In this document: piece by piece, positions 1-12,100 of the stretch
Numbering within the stretch: position 1 is the first letter of the stretch
Layout: each line of letters begins with the position of its first letter
Assembly: GCA_027943335.1 (NCBI GenBank)
Contig: BSBK01002083.1
Location: 859,501 to 923,500, forward strand
DNA length: 64,000 bases
Origin: Chamaecyparis obtusa
Taxonomy: Eukaryota > Streptophyta > Pinopsida > Cupressales > Cupressaceae
Reading direction: 5' to 3'
Translations under genes and position numbers: made by a program
The notes under the pieces: generated by a model
Told to the model about the DNA's origin: nothing
The model's database searches: none
The model's input: the letters and a program-made list of their open reading frames with translations, nothing else

Positions 1-2463
1 GTCACCTTCCATCTGCTCTTTTACATTCAAAATTTGTGGCTTCTTGTCTTTAGGGTAAAGACTCCACATGGCCAATGCTTGATTCTTTGGGCTATACCCA
101 AATCCTCTGATTATATCCCCTACTTGGGTCTCTAAAGATAGAGTGACATCTTCTTATCTCTTTATTTGGTCTATAATAAAATTAGAATATAAACTCCATC
201 CAGGCATGAGTAGCATGTTACTCTGTCTAACTAGTTTCCTGGCCTCATCTGGAGTAAAGCTTTCAGCCTCTGGGTCATACTCTCTTAATTGTTGCACTGC
301 CTCATCAGGCACTTGACCCTCCTCAGTTATTTTTACATTAGATGCAACCTTTTGTTGCTTGTGCCAAATCAAAAAGCTTTTGAATTCATCAGAATTGACA
401 AAATTGTCATCATTCAGGAATGCATCCTGCTCAATTATTCTTTCATCCTGGCCTAAAGCTAGAGGCAACTCTACATCCTTAGTTTCATACCTTTGTTGTC
501 TTTTGGCCTCTCTAAATGCTTTCCTTATTTCATGGTGATGAAAGCTAGTCCCTGTGTAGAGGGCACTTACTCTATCTTTTTTCTTCTTCTTTGATGGCTC
601 TCCAGCCATTAACTTCCTCTTCTTTTGTAAGGGCTCAGTGGTGTCCTCTAAGCTAGGTAGCTCACTGAGGTTGATAGTCTCACCTCCTACTTTAGTTTCT
701 TCAATTAATGGCTGCTCCATAGGGGGTGGGCCATATATTGGGTAGCCACCATCACTATCTTCTTCACATTTAGAATTAGAGTGGTCCTTTTTAACCTTAT
801 AAGTATCATCAATTTGATCCTTCATGGATTCAACCAATGTATCAAATTGAGCCATCATCTACTCAAGTCTTTGGAGGTAAGGCAAAGTGGGAAAGAAACC
901 CCCAAATACCAATCCTTTTCCTTTTAACTATTTCTCAATTTGAAATAATTGATCTAATTGCTGCACCCTTTTCTCTACCTCATCATCTTCAATGATGTTT
1001 CTTATCACATCTTCCTCAGGATACTCTTCATGTTGCTTATTAAAAGGAATGGTAGGAATGTAATATCTCCTTGCAGTAGCCATGAAACCTTTTGTATCTA
1101 CATACCTATATGGAGCTATAAACATCCTATATTTCTCTAACCAATCATTTACCTTACTGAAAGCTCCCTTTCCAATTGTAAGATAGTGCACCTTAAAGTG
1201 CCAAGGAGTGAGAGTCCCTTTCTTGTGGGGAGCCAAGTGTTCTTTATCTATCAACATGAGTTGCCAAATAAACTCTAGAAATGCAATTCTTGGTGGAACA
1301 TAAAATGGAAGTAGATGAGGAGGCTGAGGACACCCATAAACCCTAATCATTGTATAGCCCTTCTCATAGTAAATATCCCCCCAATTGTGACCCTTGGTCC
1401 ACTTATCAATAAATTTTTGGGGTCTCACCAATTGTAGGACCTTGGTGGATAATCTTGTACAATTAACTCCCAAACTCTGGAGAATAGGATACACAATCCA
1501 ATTTTCAAAAGCACCAAAATCTCTCCTAGGACAAGAAGGGCTCCAAATTGCTAACTAGAACTGTGCTGGGTTAGGTTGTCCATTCCACACCATTTGTGGC
1601 TTGAGATCATTCAAATTTATAAGATCATAATTGTGATACATAATGAGGTGCATCAACAGGGATTAGTGCATGAATCTGGGTGTAGAACTAGATGTGAAGT
1701 TCTTCAAAGACAACAAACCCACATGCATCTTGTTTATCACATAACCAATAAATTCATACCCTTTGTTCACTAGACGGCTCTGTGAATCCATCACTAACAT
1801 CAAAATATTAGAGGTAATCCTCTTAGGGCCTACATCAATTCCCAAGACCTGGCATATCCCATATGCAATGTATTTCATGTAAAACTTAAGGTCCTTGTAA
1901 GAATATGGAATTGACCCAACCATAGGTGCAATATAATTTCTATTTTCTTTAGGCATATGGCTCTTTATCTCCTTAGAGACTAAAGCAACCTCTCTAACAT
2001 ATCTATTGGCCTGAGCCTGTAAGTCAATCTCTGTGGCCATTGGAAACTGAATTCCGAATGCCCTCATGAAAGAGTTCCGGTCTAGGGTTACCAAGGGTGA
2101 ACCATCCTCCTTTCTAATTGTCTTAGACAAGGGATCATATCTTTGGGATAGCATAAGAAGTGCATCTACATCTAGAAAGACCTCTGGGACAATCAATTTG
2201 GCCAACCCTAAAGTCCAAGGGTTTGAAACCGGTATAGCACTATCACAATTTTTATAGAAATAACTGAAAAGACACATGCCTATGATTTTAGGCATCCTGG
2301 CATCTCTACAGTAAGCTAAATCATCCACAAAGATATCATCAGTAACCTTATTGTTTTGAGATGAACCAGGAAAGAGGGTGAGGAACTCATCTGAAAAACT
2401 CTCTTTTATTTTTTCCTTAGACCCTCGGCTGGTGGAGGCTCCACTTGCTGTTGCCTGACTCAT
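1..2463 (-). pseudogene. Large decayed reading frame of unknown family, truncated by the window edge
   Basis: From an ATG at 2461-2463 one frame runs leftward to base 1 (about 820 codons) and leaves the window. It is interrupted only by in-frame stops, with no frameshift seen: TAA 1663, TAG 1555, TAG 928, TAG 859, TAA 154. Translation stays coherent across each stop, so the pieces are one gene. The N-terminal ~540 residues look globular, rich in aromatic and hydrophobic residues, with a Ser/Thr-rich first 20. A basic cluster follows (KKRKL and PSKKKKKDR, near 590-620), resembling nuclear localisation signals, then an acidic, coiled-coil-like tail. No RT, integrase, protease or zinc knuckle is seen. 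I do not recognise the family. Composition resembles the frames at 9192-13346 and 24288-27567, which suggests an accessory ORF of a pol-less LTR element. That is inference; no LTR was identified for this one. Confidence 0.6.
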
Positions 2464-2690
2464 TCTGACTGAAACTCTGAAAATTCTCTACAAAAATCAC
2501 TGGACACTCTATAATTCTAGAAAGCTCTGAAAACCTAGCACTCTATACTCTTCAATATGCTCTATAACCTTCAAATGAGTAGCCTCTACTATTTTATTAT
2601 GTAGAATTGAATGCACCAGCATTTCTGACATTTATAGCTATCAAAAGGTCACTTCCACCATTACTTTAGCATGAACAGGGCTTCAATTTA
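2464..2690. other. AT-rich leader upstream of the minus-strand frame
   Basis: Short noncoding stretch immediately upstream of the ATG at 2463. No TATA box or primer-binding site could be assigned with confidence. Probably 5' untranslated sequence of the element that carries the minus-strand frame. Confidence 0.3.
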
Positions 2691-3114
2691 CTAGTCGTAA
2701 CTCAAAAACTTTAAATTCAAATATTCAGAGACCTGGTGATTGGAGAAAAAGTCTCATAATTATTTTATAATATTGGCACCTTAGAAATGCTTTTGAGACC
2801 TGGCGACTAAGAGAGCTTCTCGTAGTCACAGAAAGATTTCCCACTTTTTGAATTCATTGTGAGACTTTTTCGATCACAAAATTTTGATCTAAAGATTTAG
2901 TGACCATAGTCAACCTCTTTATTTCATTTTTAATTTTTCACATTCACAGATCACTCGACTATAGTCTATTTCTTAGTTGTGAGTAAAATATTTCTCTTTT
3001 CGAGATCACTTGACTAAAATCACTTTCAATCTTCATTACGAGATCTGGCGACAACAGGCAAACTCTAAGTCGTGAAACATGGTTGACTTTTCAAACTTCT
3101 TTGTGAGATATCCC

Positions 3115-3624
3115 TGTTAGGATTAACAAGGCAAAAATAACAATTATGTGCAAATATAACTAATATCAAAAAATAATAAACCACACAGAATAGAACACAA
3201 GACACACAAATTTAACGTGGTTCACCCAATCTCTAGGCTACATCCACCAACAGCGAGTCCAATATTATTATTATCCAGTGATTACAACCTGATTACAATC
3301 TGTAATCCCTTATAGCCTAATTCTGCTACAAGTACTAAAATCATACATAATGAAAATCCCTAACCCTAAGCCATATTATACAATATTTTCCCGCTTTAGG
3401 GTTAGAATGAGTTATAAGTAGTCGGCCCAAAAAACCGAAAAAGTAGTCAGCCTCAAAAAAAATTTCCTCGGGGGCTGCGCCCCCGAACCCTTGCTCTTGG
3501 GGGCTACCGCCCCCAAACCCCCACTCAGGGCCCGGCCCGGCCCCGAACCTTGGCGAGGTTGGGAGGAAAAGTGTATAGTACTTTCTTGGATAGTACTTTC
3601 CTGATTAGTCACCACAAGCTAACA
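3115..3624. mobile_element. Solo LTR, 510 bp, TSD ATCCC
   Basis: Begins TGTTAGGATTAAC and ends AAGCTAACA, so the TGTTAG/CTAACA ends are inverted. It is flanked on both sides by ATCCC (3110-3114 and 3625-3629), an exact 5-bp target-site duplication. No second LTR or internal coding region is present, so it is a solo LTR or a very small non-autonomous element. It contains the phrase AACGTGGTTCACCC, familiar from plant copia LTRs, and an unusually GC-rich palindromic block at 3466-3550. The flanks rejoin into the hairpin array, confirming insertion into it. Confidence 0.88.
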
Positions 3625-3922
3625 ATCCCGACCCAGTCATCTAGAGATTTGGCAACTGAAAGAAGTAATTCTTAATTTATGTTATCTAGAGATTTGGTGA
3701 CTATAGTCTTTCTCATAGTCATGACAACTTTATTAACCCTTTTAAAACATTCAGCGATCACCTGACTTGGAGATCTAGTGACAAACCTGGAGTCTCTTAA
3801 TCGCTAAAGCTTTCTGACTTTTCAACTTCCTTTCTAAGATCTCAGGACCTCCGTTGATCTTCTTCTTCATTTCATCCTATGGTCCACATTAATTCGTGAG
3901 ATTTTTTCTCACTTAACTATTT

Positions 3923-3958
3923 GATTCAGCGACCAAGAGATAACCGTGTCGCTGAATC
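3923..3958. repeat. Perfect 11-bp inverted repeat, best unit of the array
   Basis: GATTCAGCGAC at 3923-3933 pairs exactly with GTCGCTGAATC at 3948-3958 around a 14-nt loop. It is the clearest of many imperfect hairpins in the surrounding array; other units keep the same arms with mismatches. Confidence 0.85.
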
Positions 3959-6900
3959 GCTAGAGGCTTTTCACTTAACCGTCAAGAACTTGAGATCACA
4001 TGACTACATAGTCACTGTATCACTGAATAAACACATAACCACTAGGCTTAACCACAACATTAATCTTAAGTCAACCCTAGGCAAATCTGGAGACTACGTG
4101 ATAAAGAGGTTCGTTGAGTCTCACAATCTTTTTCTTAACTGGGGTTAAGTCTTGAGAACACACGACTGAGGCAATCTCTAAGTCACAGAAACATTTCTTA
4201 ACTCTGAGTTGTAACTGGAGATTAAATACTAGCCATTGATCAAAACTTCATCTCACGGTTCACATTAAGTCTCATAATCCTTTATCACTTAACCGCTACA
4301 TCTGGAGACCTGGGGACAACTGTGTCACTGGATCACTAACCGCGCAGGAGATAACCACCACCTTTGGGAGATAATGTGACCACTAAAAATCATAATCACT
4401 GAATGAAACATCACTTTAATAAATTATCCTGAGATCTCTCAACAAAAGGTAATTCCCATCTAGAGACTGCGCGACCATAGTCTATTTCTTATAAGACTTG
4501 TCACAGTAGTCGCTAGATCTTGAAGAAACATTCTGAGACTTGGAGACTAAAAGAAAAAATGCTAAGTCATTTGATAATAAGGAATATTCCAAAGTGCTTA
4601 TGAGATTGGGCAACAAAGGCTTTTGGGCAATCACTAAATATGAAGGAATATTCTTACTTCTCAGGGAGACTAAGTGACTAAGAGAGGAAATTAAAAGTGC
4701 ACATGCTTATTTCGATGCTTAAGTGACCCGATAAAGTAACGAAAAAATAGAAGGCTGACAACTTAAACTAGGGCTTTTTTATTTTTTAGGGCAAAGGGTC
4801 TGAAACCTAAGGTTACTCACCTAGGGCTTGAAAATTTGTCAAGAAAGACCAGACAAGAACTCAAAATTTTGATCAGAAAAACACTAAAACCAAAAATACT
4901 ACCAACACAAGAGATTCTTTTAAACCTAAGTACCTTTAACCTAACCATAGTCATTATCTAGAGATTCAGTGACAACTGCATCTCTTAATCTATGAAAGCT
5001 TCATTTAACTCTTAGTCTATCATGAGATTCAATGAACAAAGACATCTCATATTCTCTGAATGATTTACTTAACCATGATTTTATCATGAGATTCAGTGAA
5101 TACCTTTATTTTCCAAGTCACTGAATATTTCACTTAACTTGGGTTTCATTATGAGATTAAGTACCGGTCGTTGATCTTGAAAGAAATCTATGGTTATCAC
5201 TGAATCGCTCAATACTTTAGGGTTTCACTACTTGATCATGAGATTAAGAAAATGCCTTATTCGCTAAGTCACAAAAAAACTTATGACTCAGCCACTTCAT
5301 CCCGAGATCTAGCAACTAAGGAAAGCTTATACCTTTAACATTCTTGTTATTGAATCGCCAAATCCTTTTATTAGAACTACCAAAATCTAGCGAACAAGAG
5401 AAAACTATTGTCGTTGAATTGCTAGATACCTTGTCATCTACACAATCCATCCTGAGATTAAAACACCACCATTGATCTTGGAAAGCATCAATGACTATCT
5501 CTTGATCACTGAAAGACTTAGGACTTAATTATTTGATCAAGTGAACAAGAGATAACTATTGCACTAGGTCACCAAATACTTGGATAAAACTACCAAAAAT
5601 CATGAGATTGGGAGACTACATAGTTGTTGGATTACTGAAAGAAAAGATAACCATGGATTGCACTTGGAGATCAAGCGACTAAAGAGAAACATGACATAGA
5701 CCTAGACACAGTAGCAGGGTTGCTGAATAAAAAGTGACTTGAAAGAATAATCCTAAGATCCAGCGAACACTAAGAGACAAAAGACCATGTGCAGACTTGA
5801 ATACGTAAGTGGTCAAAAAGGAAACATGAAAATATAACAATCTAGGGCATAGTTAAGATAGTTTAAGGAAAATAACCCTATCAAGGATAAAAATGACCTA
5901 AGGCAAGGAAACATGAGCAAATCACACAGTGAATCCTAAAAATTCAAACCCTAAACTAGATGTGGACACTTGCAGAGACATAGAAATGGTAAGGTAAAAG
6001 ATTAGGAAAGACATTTTCTTAGAAAACCTAAAATTTCTCCAACAGATCCCGTGATGGTTAAAATTCTTCCATCTCATCTTCACATAATAGCGCCCACCAT
6101 CAGATCTTTTTGCAAATGGTAAACCTTTTCCTGTTTGGTGAATACTTGATCCCACCTATTCATGACATCATACAAACACATGGCACTCAGGCGTGATCCT
6201 TCGGTTAGTAAATTTTGAGCACCTTTCCTTCAAGGCTTCACGCCCTTCATTTGAATTTTCTACATATGGAATTTAGATCTTGTACTACATACCAACTAGG
6301 CCCAAAATATTAATCCTTGTTGCCTTGATCCTTTCATTTCTAAAGCATCTGATAGTCATCAGGTTTTGTACTTCTTACCAACTAGGTCTGAAAGACCTAA
6401 CACTGCTATTAGATTTATCTTTTCTTACATATGTCAAACTTAGCATTAACCTTTATGAGATTCAGAGATAACCTTCACAAGTTAAGTCACTTACTTATCT
6501 CTGAATCTCCAAATGAAACAAAATTGCATTATAACTTCATGAGATTTGGAGATAACCTTCCTTCGCTGAATTTCCAAATGTAAAATCACTAACTGTAAAA
6601 AATGAGAGATTAGGAGATAACCTGAAGACATGTTAATCTCTAAACCTTTTCTCCAGATCTCTAGATCATTTGAGCTTTAACTGTTATCTTAAGAGACTAA
6701 GAGATAACTGTCACACCAGATCACTGAATGGCAAGACATAACTGCCCAAAGTCACAAGACTTGGAGAAATCTTTGTCACAGAATCATGAGATATTTTAAC
6801 TAGCCATCAATCATTTGGAGATTAAGAGATAACCTCAAGACATGTTAAGCTCTTAACCTCGTCACACATTCTTCAAATACAAAATGACTTAACACTTTCA

Positions 6901-7250
6901 TTGTAAGATTAAGAGACACAAAGGGAAAAGATAATAGCCACGTCCATATTGAGGACTTAAGTTCTTGAAAAAGGTAACTTCAAAACATAAGATCTAGGGC
7001 ATGACTAAGGACATTTTTAAAAATAAAACCCTACCAAAGGCAAACAAGACCTAGGGTAAAGAAAATGCAGACATTTTGGCACATAACTATTCTGAGACCC
7101 AGGCCACTTAGAAAAATTTTGTAGACATATGAAGTAAAGGAGAAATAGGCACAACTAAAATGTCAACAAGAACTAGAAAGGACACTTCTCAGAAAATCTA
7201 GAAAATATCCCAATAGATTGCTTGCCAAAGTTATCAACACTTGAGTGTTC

Positions 7251-9191
7251 CAAAATTACTAACACCTTTTTTGTTGTAGGATGATTGTCAAAGAATCATT
7301 TGGAAACTACTAATCCTATTGGTGTTGTAGGTTTCCTAGGAGATACAAAGAAAATGTTGTGTTTTTGTTAATCTCTTTTTAGGTGTAGTAACAAAAGTCC
7401 ACTTGTAGTATTTTTTTAAGTGATAGGGGCATATGCTCTTGTCTTTTTGAGACAATTAGAAACTTAGACTCATTTGATAATATAGTTAGAAGGGGAATTT
7501 GGGAATGAACAAGTGTGTTTGATGTGTTTGGGAGAAAAAACATTTGATAGGAGAGTATGATCTTTTCTCCTTGAGGGAAAATAAAAAATCTAGATTCCTT
7601 TCATTGCCAATCCATGATTTTGAATTCATCATGTAGATGGGCCTACTGATTGAGGTAAAAAGCTCTCAAGAATGACCCACATAAGAACAAGGTATAATCC
7701 CACCACTCCAACTCACATTAATAATTTTTTCTTCTTGGGGTTAAAGACTTGAAAGCTGGATACCATTTGACCTTATACAAGACTCTCACCTATCACATCA
7801 GTAGGTTTTATGGTTCCACAACCACTATCCCCAGTTTGGCCACTTGGTCGGCCCCCCCTTCCTTTTTTCTTTTTCCTTTGCTCATTTGTGCCCCCCAGGG
7901 ACCTTTTCACTTTTCTTGCCTCCCTGTTTGTTTATTTCCCTCGCCAAAACATTTCTTCAATGATGGAAAGTACCAGTTTCACACTTTCACACTTTTGGGG
8001 TTCTCTAACCTCTGATATTGTGAAAAAGTTGAAAACCTTTCACTCAGAGAAATCTTCCTTTTTCTTTTCAAAGTTTCATACTTACAAGATTTTTGAATCT
8101 TTGGAAGTCCGAAAGCTTGAAGCCTAGGAGAAAAAGGGTTGGGCATTCACACTTTTGGGTTGTCGAATGTTTGATGTCTATTGGATCTCTGAAATCCCAA
8201 AACCCCAAAACCCTAAAGATCTGATGGTGTGAAAGAAGATGGCTGGCATATTTTTTTTTGAAGGGTCTATATATTGTGCTTAAGTCAAATTTTTTTTCAT
8301 TTATATCTTTTGATTTCTTGTGATTGCGGACTACTTCGAGCGTAGCCTTTCAAAAAAAATTTATTTCTTCTTTTACGATCATTTCTTTAGCTCTCATTTG
8401 GGAATGCCCACCTTTTATCACCTTTGAGGTAGGTTTTGGTCATGTCTTTGTTCAGTCTTATCCTAAGGTTTTATGGTTTTTGGTCTTCTCTTTGCTACTT
8501 TTAGGTTAGGTTTTTGTTTTCGATTGGTTTAGGGTTGGTTTTTTTTTCTTTAATCGTCATTTCTATCTTTCCCTTGTCTTGGGAATTTGTGTCACCTTTC
8601 AGGGTATTAAGGAGGGATCATATTTGAGCTCTCTGTAAATCTTGTCATCTTGGGGTGCAGGTATGGTTTTCCCTTCTCATCTTTTGTTCTAATTGTTCTC
8701 CCACATTTTGGAGCTTCAACCTCTGAAGTTTCCAAAGTTCCCTAGAACCTTGTCCTTTTTTTTCTCCATTTTGCAACTTTGGAGTTTTGGACCCTAATAA
8801 ACCATGAAAACATTTGATGTCCAGAACACCAAAAACTCAAATTCCATCCCCAATCATAAAAATACTTTTTGGAGTTTCAAAACTTTGACGTCCAATACTT
8901 TGACATACACTTTTAGTGTTTTGGTGTTTTGAACTTTGGTGACACCAAAACACCAAAACACCAAAGGTCTTTTAGGAAACACTTGTTTGGTCCCTTCTTC
9001 ACCCCTTTGGCTTGTTAGAGGCTGATGTTTCCTTTAGAGTCCAAACCCTCGAAACCCCTAAATTGGATTTCAAATCTTTTTAGTGACTTCTAGATTTTGG
9101 GTTTATTTTATCTAGGGTTTTGTCATTTATTGCTTAACTTTGATAGTTTTTAGTGTGGTCTTTCCTAATTAGTATCTTTTTTATTTATAGA
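7251..9191. other. Noncoding, T-rich leader before the plus-strand frame
   Basis: No supported gene. The plus strand has long pyrimidine runs (7850-7930, 8230-8290, 8500-8600) and repeated phrases of the type GGAAxxCCAAAACCC. Two overlapping open frames at 7749-8127 are composition artefacts. Position suggests a 5' LTR or leader of the element whose reading frame starts at 9192, but no matching second LTR was found downstream, so this is unproven. Confidence 0.35.
8915..8962. repeat. Hairpin: near-perfect 16-bp inverted repeat
   Basis: AGTGTTTTGGTGTTTT (8915-8930) pairs with AAAACACCAAAACACC (8947-8962) with one mismatch and a 16-nt loop. Additional CCAAAACACC copies flank it. It lies about 230 bp upstream of the start of the decayed frame at 9192. 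Confidence 0.75.
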
Positions 9192-12100
9192 ATGTCAGAT
9201 AAGATAACATCACCAGCCATGAAGTTCCAATTCAAAGGATACCATGCTTCGTCTAAGGTGCAGAATCTTCATAGTGAAATAATAGACCTTAATATCAAAA
9301 ACGTAAATTGGAATGAGTTTCTAGTGAGGTGAACCCAACTAGAAGGCAGGTCTATAGATTGTACATTCTTGGTTTACTCTAGCTTGGTAAATGTAGCAAC
9401 ACACCCATTATCCATCCTCTCCTCATATTTGTTCATAACCCTTGCACAACACTACGTGCCAGATGAAAGATTAGTAAAGAATACAATGGGTGAAGTAATT
9501 TTGGATCTGACACCAGACACTATTGAAGATGTTTTTTCACCTCCCTAAAGGAGTAGATAGATTTTAATCCTTCTCCATTGAAAAAGGCATGCAATTTTTC
9601 AACAAATAAACTCAATTATCTTATGAGATTGCCAATCGAGCTTACCTAACACAATCTCTTCCTAAGAGTAAAATTGACAAAATAGACATGAGAAGGGGAT
9701 ATTTAAAGGATGAAATTCAAGCTACCATTACAATGATAAGAAAACTATATGGTCTACCCAAGTCTATCCATCTTAAGCTCTAGATTATTCAACTAATAGA
9801 GCAGATAAAAGGAAGGAGGGAAAGGTTCGATTGGGCTACTATCCTCAGTGATAATCTAGATACAAAATTTTACCATAGTGAAGAACGATTCCCATTTATA
9901 CATGAATTCATGTCATGCATCTACTTGCTTCTAGAGAAGTTTATCCAAGCTTGGTTAAGGTAGGATAAATGGGTCAACCTAATGCTTAGCCTTTCATTGT
10001 ATACCCACAAGTCATAAGGAAGGAGCACCTAGGGGAAGATAACTCATAATACACAATTGTCAATGATGCATTTGTCTTCAAAATCATCTTCTCTATTGAA
10101 GGTGATTATGCAAAGAGACTCTTAGAGGAAGCAACTGCTAAAATTAAGGCCTTGGGAGCATATTACATTCAATTCAGGACTTTCACCTATATAAGGATAG
10201 CTTAGAGTACCTTGAATCCAAAGAAGCTATGAAGATATCCATCAAACCAGATAATCTTGTTAGAAATGGCCAAGAAGCTCTTGGATGCTTATGAGCATAT
10301 CAAAGATAAGAAGAAGCATTGTTGCAATTTTTCCATTTCCATCAGTCTACACTCTCTCCAAGATATGAAAGTGTGTAAATCCCTAGCACATGACTAGGAT
10401 GAATGCCCATTGAAACATTTCATCTTAATCAAGACCAGATTTGACCCCATAGGCACTTACAATCTCATTATGGTAAGGCATCACATCCATGAGCCACACT
10501 TTGAAGATCATAGGGTGAATTGCAAAAATGGTTATGAGGTCAGGATTCATGATTATTGCTAGATGACTCTAGATTTGGCACAAGATTCCCTACTCCTCTG
10601 TATCCCACCTAAAATATGGGATGCAAATTCTGAGGATGTTTTGGACCCATTGTACAATCAAGACAAGATCTACACAAGGGCCATATTGAATGTTGAAGTG
10701 GACAAAGAAGAGAATGATGATATAGAATTCAAGGCTTAGCATGTAATCAAAACCACCAAAGCCTGGATTAGCAGACCATTCAAAATGGATCATGTTCTAA
10801 TGAAGAAAAAAATCACCCCATCTTCTAAGGAGAAGAATAAAAAGAGAGAAAAGGTTTTGATGTCTCAATTTAAGGAAGCTTCTCCTCAAATGATGAAGAT
10901 AGTTTATAGGCATGGGTGGCCAACAATTTATGGGTCAAATACAAAGACAAATCTAGTTAAGACACATATAATAGGAAGTATTTCTCCACCTAATGTTTCA
11001 TCCTCTTGAAGTCAAGAAAAAGCCTCTTTTCCACAAAGGTCACAAAAAATAAAGGTCACAAGGCCCAAAGCTATTGGGATAGAAAAGGGGAAAGTTAATA
11101 AAAGAAAAAGATCTTCTAAATCTCCTATGTTAGAAACTATGCAAGAAGAGGAAGAAGTGCAATATTTGGAGGATTTGGAAGAAGATGAGGTGCCCCCATC
11201 TCGAAGGAATTAGTTAGAGACAATTGCCAAGAAAAGGAAAGCTCAAGAGGGGGATGTTCCAATTAATATTGACGCAGTAATACAAGACAAAGAAATAGAT
11301 CCATGGGAGGCCCTTGGTGATGATGATTTATACATTTTAGATTTTGACAACATCTATGGTTTTAGTGAACAAATGTCTGAATAACCAATGATTTCTTTAG
11401 GGGCCAATTTTGAAGAATAATTACCTTTCGCATTTGCTCCTCCTTCGGCTCAATTTATTACCCCCACTCATGAGTAAATAGTAGAATAATTAGCAATGGA
11501 TAATGAGCTTGGTTTACAGATACTTCAAACAACAACAAAAGAGGCAATGGAGATAGATGAAGAAAAACTATGAGGTGTATCAAAAGAGTGGGAGAAGGAG
11601 TCAAACCAAGAGGAACCTTCAATAGAAATCCCCCTGGAAAAGGAAAGTGAAGTTGCTCCACTTCCAATTCCACCTCAAATACCAACAATTCAAATTTGAG
11701 TTTCTCCACCACTTCAAACTCCTCTAGTTAAACTTCCTACACAAATTCCTACTCCAACTCCACCTCCATTGTAGACTCCCACTCCTCCTCCAATTCCTTC
11801 GACAACTCCTCCACCTCGAGCTCCTATTCCTACCCAACTGATACCTTAGGATCCTATTCCTCCACCTCCTACAGCTACTCCACCACCAACATTTACTACT
11901 CCTCATCCTTCTCATACCATACCTTCTTCTGAGTCAACCCATGAAGAGGCACAAGAGTAGGAAAATGAGGTAGAGAGAGAAGAATGTGCCCTTCCTCATG
12001 AGAGTGAGGTAGAGGAGAAATCAATAGGAGAGCAAGAGGAGGAGACCATAAGAGAATAAAATTTAAAAGAAAGGGAGGCTATGGAGAAAGAAGAATTATC

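Larger units (their letters stand above)
2691..7250. repeat. Degenerate ~64-bp tandem array with ~1.1-kb higher-order period
   Basis: Dozens of divergent copies of a unit starting GAGATTCAGTGAC (variants GAGATCTGGCGAC, GAGATTTGGTGAC), followed by a reverse-complementary segment such as GTCACTGAAT, then ACTTAACC. Starts near 4970, 5030, 5090, 5153 and 5240 give spacings of about 60-65 bp, with one longer. A longer block recurs near 4690-4840, 5790-5900 and 6930-7050. It includes the phrase 'CTAGGGC' preceded by a GTAAG/TTAAG-rich stretch, implying a higher-order period near 1.1 kb. The array is interrupted by the solo LTR at 3115-3624. No coding potential. It could be a leader or LTR repeat of the neighbouring elements, or an independent minisatellite. 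Confidence 0.6.

Noticed and set aside
7749..8127. Two overlapping plus-strand open frames of 88 and 105 codons
   Set aside because: Pyrimidine-rich leader sequence with Phe/Ser/Pro-biased translation and no domain; both frames are open at once, a composition effect.
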